This document shows, one piece after another, positions 63,196 through 64,000 of a stretch of DNA of 64,000 bases (the stretch's first letter is position 1; each line of letters opens with the position of its first letter). Source of the stretch: Verrucomicrobiales bacterium. Lineage in GTDB: Bacteria; Verrucomicrobiota; Verrucomicrobiia; Limisphaerales; J093. Location: positions 208,189 through 272,188 of the forward strand of contig JACKPV010000031.1 of NCBI GenBank assembly GCA_024233305.1, written 5' to 3'. The position numbers and the translations under genes were made by a program. The notes beneath the pieces were generated by a model, which was not told the origin of the DNA, ran no database searches, and saw nothing but the letters and a program-made list of their open reading frames with translations.

Positions 63196-64000
63196 TCAGC
63201 GTCGGGTGGTTGCCCGGTCGTTGATCCAGAGGGTGTCCCGCGGGGCCACGCGGGCGCCGTCGGTGCCCGGCTTGAGCGTTGCGGCGTCCACCCATTTCCG
63301 GATTTCGGCGTGGCCGTCGGCGAAGCCCAGCCCGCTGGCGCCATTGTGATAGATCGCCGGGAGATTGCCCCATTGCGGGGGTTGATCGACGAGCACCAGC
63401 AGGTAGCCGTCGTCCAGGCTGTCCTCCCGCTCGTCGATGAACACGAATTGCGACGAGGGCCGTTGGATTTCCGCCATTTTGCGGTAGGTCCACCAGTCCT
63501 GGTCGATGACCGCCGTATGCCAGCTGTTCCCGTTCATGCAGCCGTTCATCGAGATGCTGCGGGTGCGGAAGTGCTTCGTTCCCCCGATGGTCACCATGAA
63601 CCGATCGGCCGGGCATTTGTAGATCCCGAACGACTGGTTGTAGGGATAAAGCTTGCCGTGCGGGGGCATGAGCAGATTGACGTTCGTGCAGTTGCTCAGG
63701 TTCACGGGACCGCGCGTGGTGTGGATCCAGCCGCCGACCCAGCCGTCTCCGTTTCCGTCGCCGTTCGGGACCAACCGCCCTTCGTAGTCGTCGGCGTACA
63801 TGATCCAGGCGAGCGTGAGTTGCTTCTCGTTGTTGATGCAGGCGATCCCCATGGCCTTGGTCTTCGCCTTGCCCAGGGCCGGCAACAGCATGCCGGCCAG
63901 AATGGCGATGATGGCGATCACCACGAGGAGTTCGATCAGGGTGAAGGCCGCCGTGCGGTCCGGCCGCCGGCCACCCGCCGGGTCAGTGCATCCAAGGGTT
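63196..64000 (-). CDS. Type II pseudopilin with H-X9-DG domain, 5' end outside window
   Basis: The frame stays open to the end of the window. Its prepilin helix reads AAFTLIELLVVIAIIAILAG, and ahead of it a basic leader (GGRRPDRT) runs off the edge without an in-frame start codon. The H-X9-DG motif is YHNGASGLGFADGH, and ACINNEKQLTLAWIMYADDY is the conserved core. It is a third paralogue of the window's pseudopilins. It is followed within 5 bp by the BNR-4 gene. The partial state is due to the window edge only. Confidence 0.88.
   Translation of the reverse strand, partial: TLGCTDPAGGRRPDRTAAFTLIELLVVIAIIAILAGMLLPALGKAKTKAMGIACINNEKQLTLAWIMYADDYEGRLVPNGDGNGDGWVGGWIHTTRGPVNLSNCTNVNLLMPPHGKLYPYNQSFGIYKCPADRFMVTIGGTKHFRTRSISMNGCMNGNSWHTAVIDQDWWTYRKMAEIQRPSSQFVFIDEREDSLDDGYLLVLVDQPPQWGNLPAIYHNGASGLGFADGHAEIRKWVDAATLKPGTDGARVAPRDTLWINDRATTRR

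Overview
The window is 64 kb of GC-rich DNA. It carries three type II pseudopilins with a C-terminal H-X9-DG motif, secreted CxPxR sulfatases, BNR/Asp-box propeller proteins, a Y_Y_Y-type hybrid sensor kinase, and a microcompartment of the Planctomycetes-Verrucomicrobia kind. Together these point to a Verrucomicrobiota genome (Pedosphaera/Limisphaera-like), with Planctomycetota as the less likely alternative. That assignment is inference from gene content; no rRNA or tRNA was seen.

Layout. 1-2.3 kb: end of a type II secretion/pilus assembly operon (GspE-like ATPase and two GspF-like proteins). 2.9-6.2 kb: a very large secreted BNR-propeller protein. 6.3-13.3 kb: a minus-strand locus with a TIR-domain protein, a MoxR-type AAA+ ATPase, a 939-residue protein joining a vWA-like region to an FGE/C-type-lectin domain, and a frameshifted second FGE/CLec copy. 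13.7-24.5 kb: tricorn-like protease, sialidase, hypothetical protein, Nramp-like transporter, radical SAM protein, sulfatase and pseudopilin. 24.8-28.6 kb: an ECF sigma operon with three envelope proteins. 28.8-33.8 kb: glycosyltransferase and methyltransferase, glycerophosphodiesterase, and an esterase-GH16 fusion. 33.8-39.7 kb: gatB, a sugar ABC importer (ATPase, permease, binding lipoprotein) and an M48 peptidase. 39.8-46.0 kb: NarL-type regulator, secreted LamG-like protein and hybrid sensor kinase. 46.2-47.3 kb: an array of ~205-bp repeats. 47.5-56.6 kb: a microcompartment operon (3 BMC-H, 3 BMC-P, PduL, acetate kinase, CoA-acylating aldehyde dehydrogenase, class II aldolase, TIM-barrel-like protein) with a divergent DeoR regulator. 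56.8-64 kb: GIY-YIG protein, sulfatase, two pseudopilins, pyrB-pyrR and a BNR-4 protein.

The strongest unusual signal is in the TIR/MoxR/FGE locus. The two FGE/CLec copies differ at 16 of 78 nucleotides in a 26-codon segment near their 3' ends. Every difference is at codon position 1 or 2, none is silent, and 13 of 16 involve an adenine in one copy, while the flanks are identical. This is the footprint of a diversity-generating retroelement (DGR) acting on a putative NTP-dependent conflict system. No reverse transcriptase or template repeat was seen in the window.

A second layer is mobile or repetitive DNA. Two related families of mostly ~197-bp elements with matching terminal inverted repeats (eight copies) often abut stop codons. 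A four-helix-bundle (IVP-type) gene with inverted GGAAGCT-type arms sits inside the microcompartment operon, and a gene-less relative of it lies 2 kb away upstream of another shell gene.

The microcompartment genes form a coherent pathway: a class II aldolase makes lactaldehyde-type aldehydes from fuculose/rhamnulose phosphate, the acylating dehydrogenase makes acyl-CoA, PduL makes acyl-phosphate, and acetate kinase makes ATP. Sulfatases, sialidase, GH16 and the sugar importer suggest a lifestyle based on sulfated or deoxy-sugar polysaccharides.
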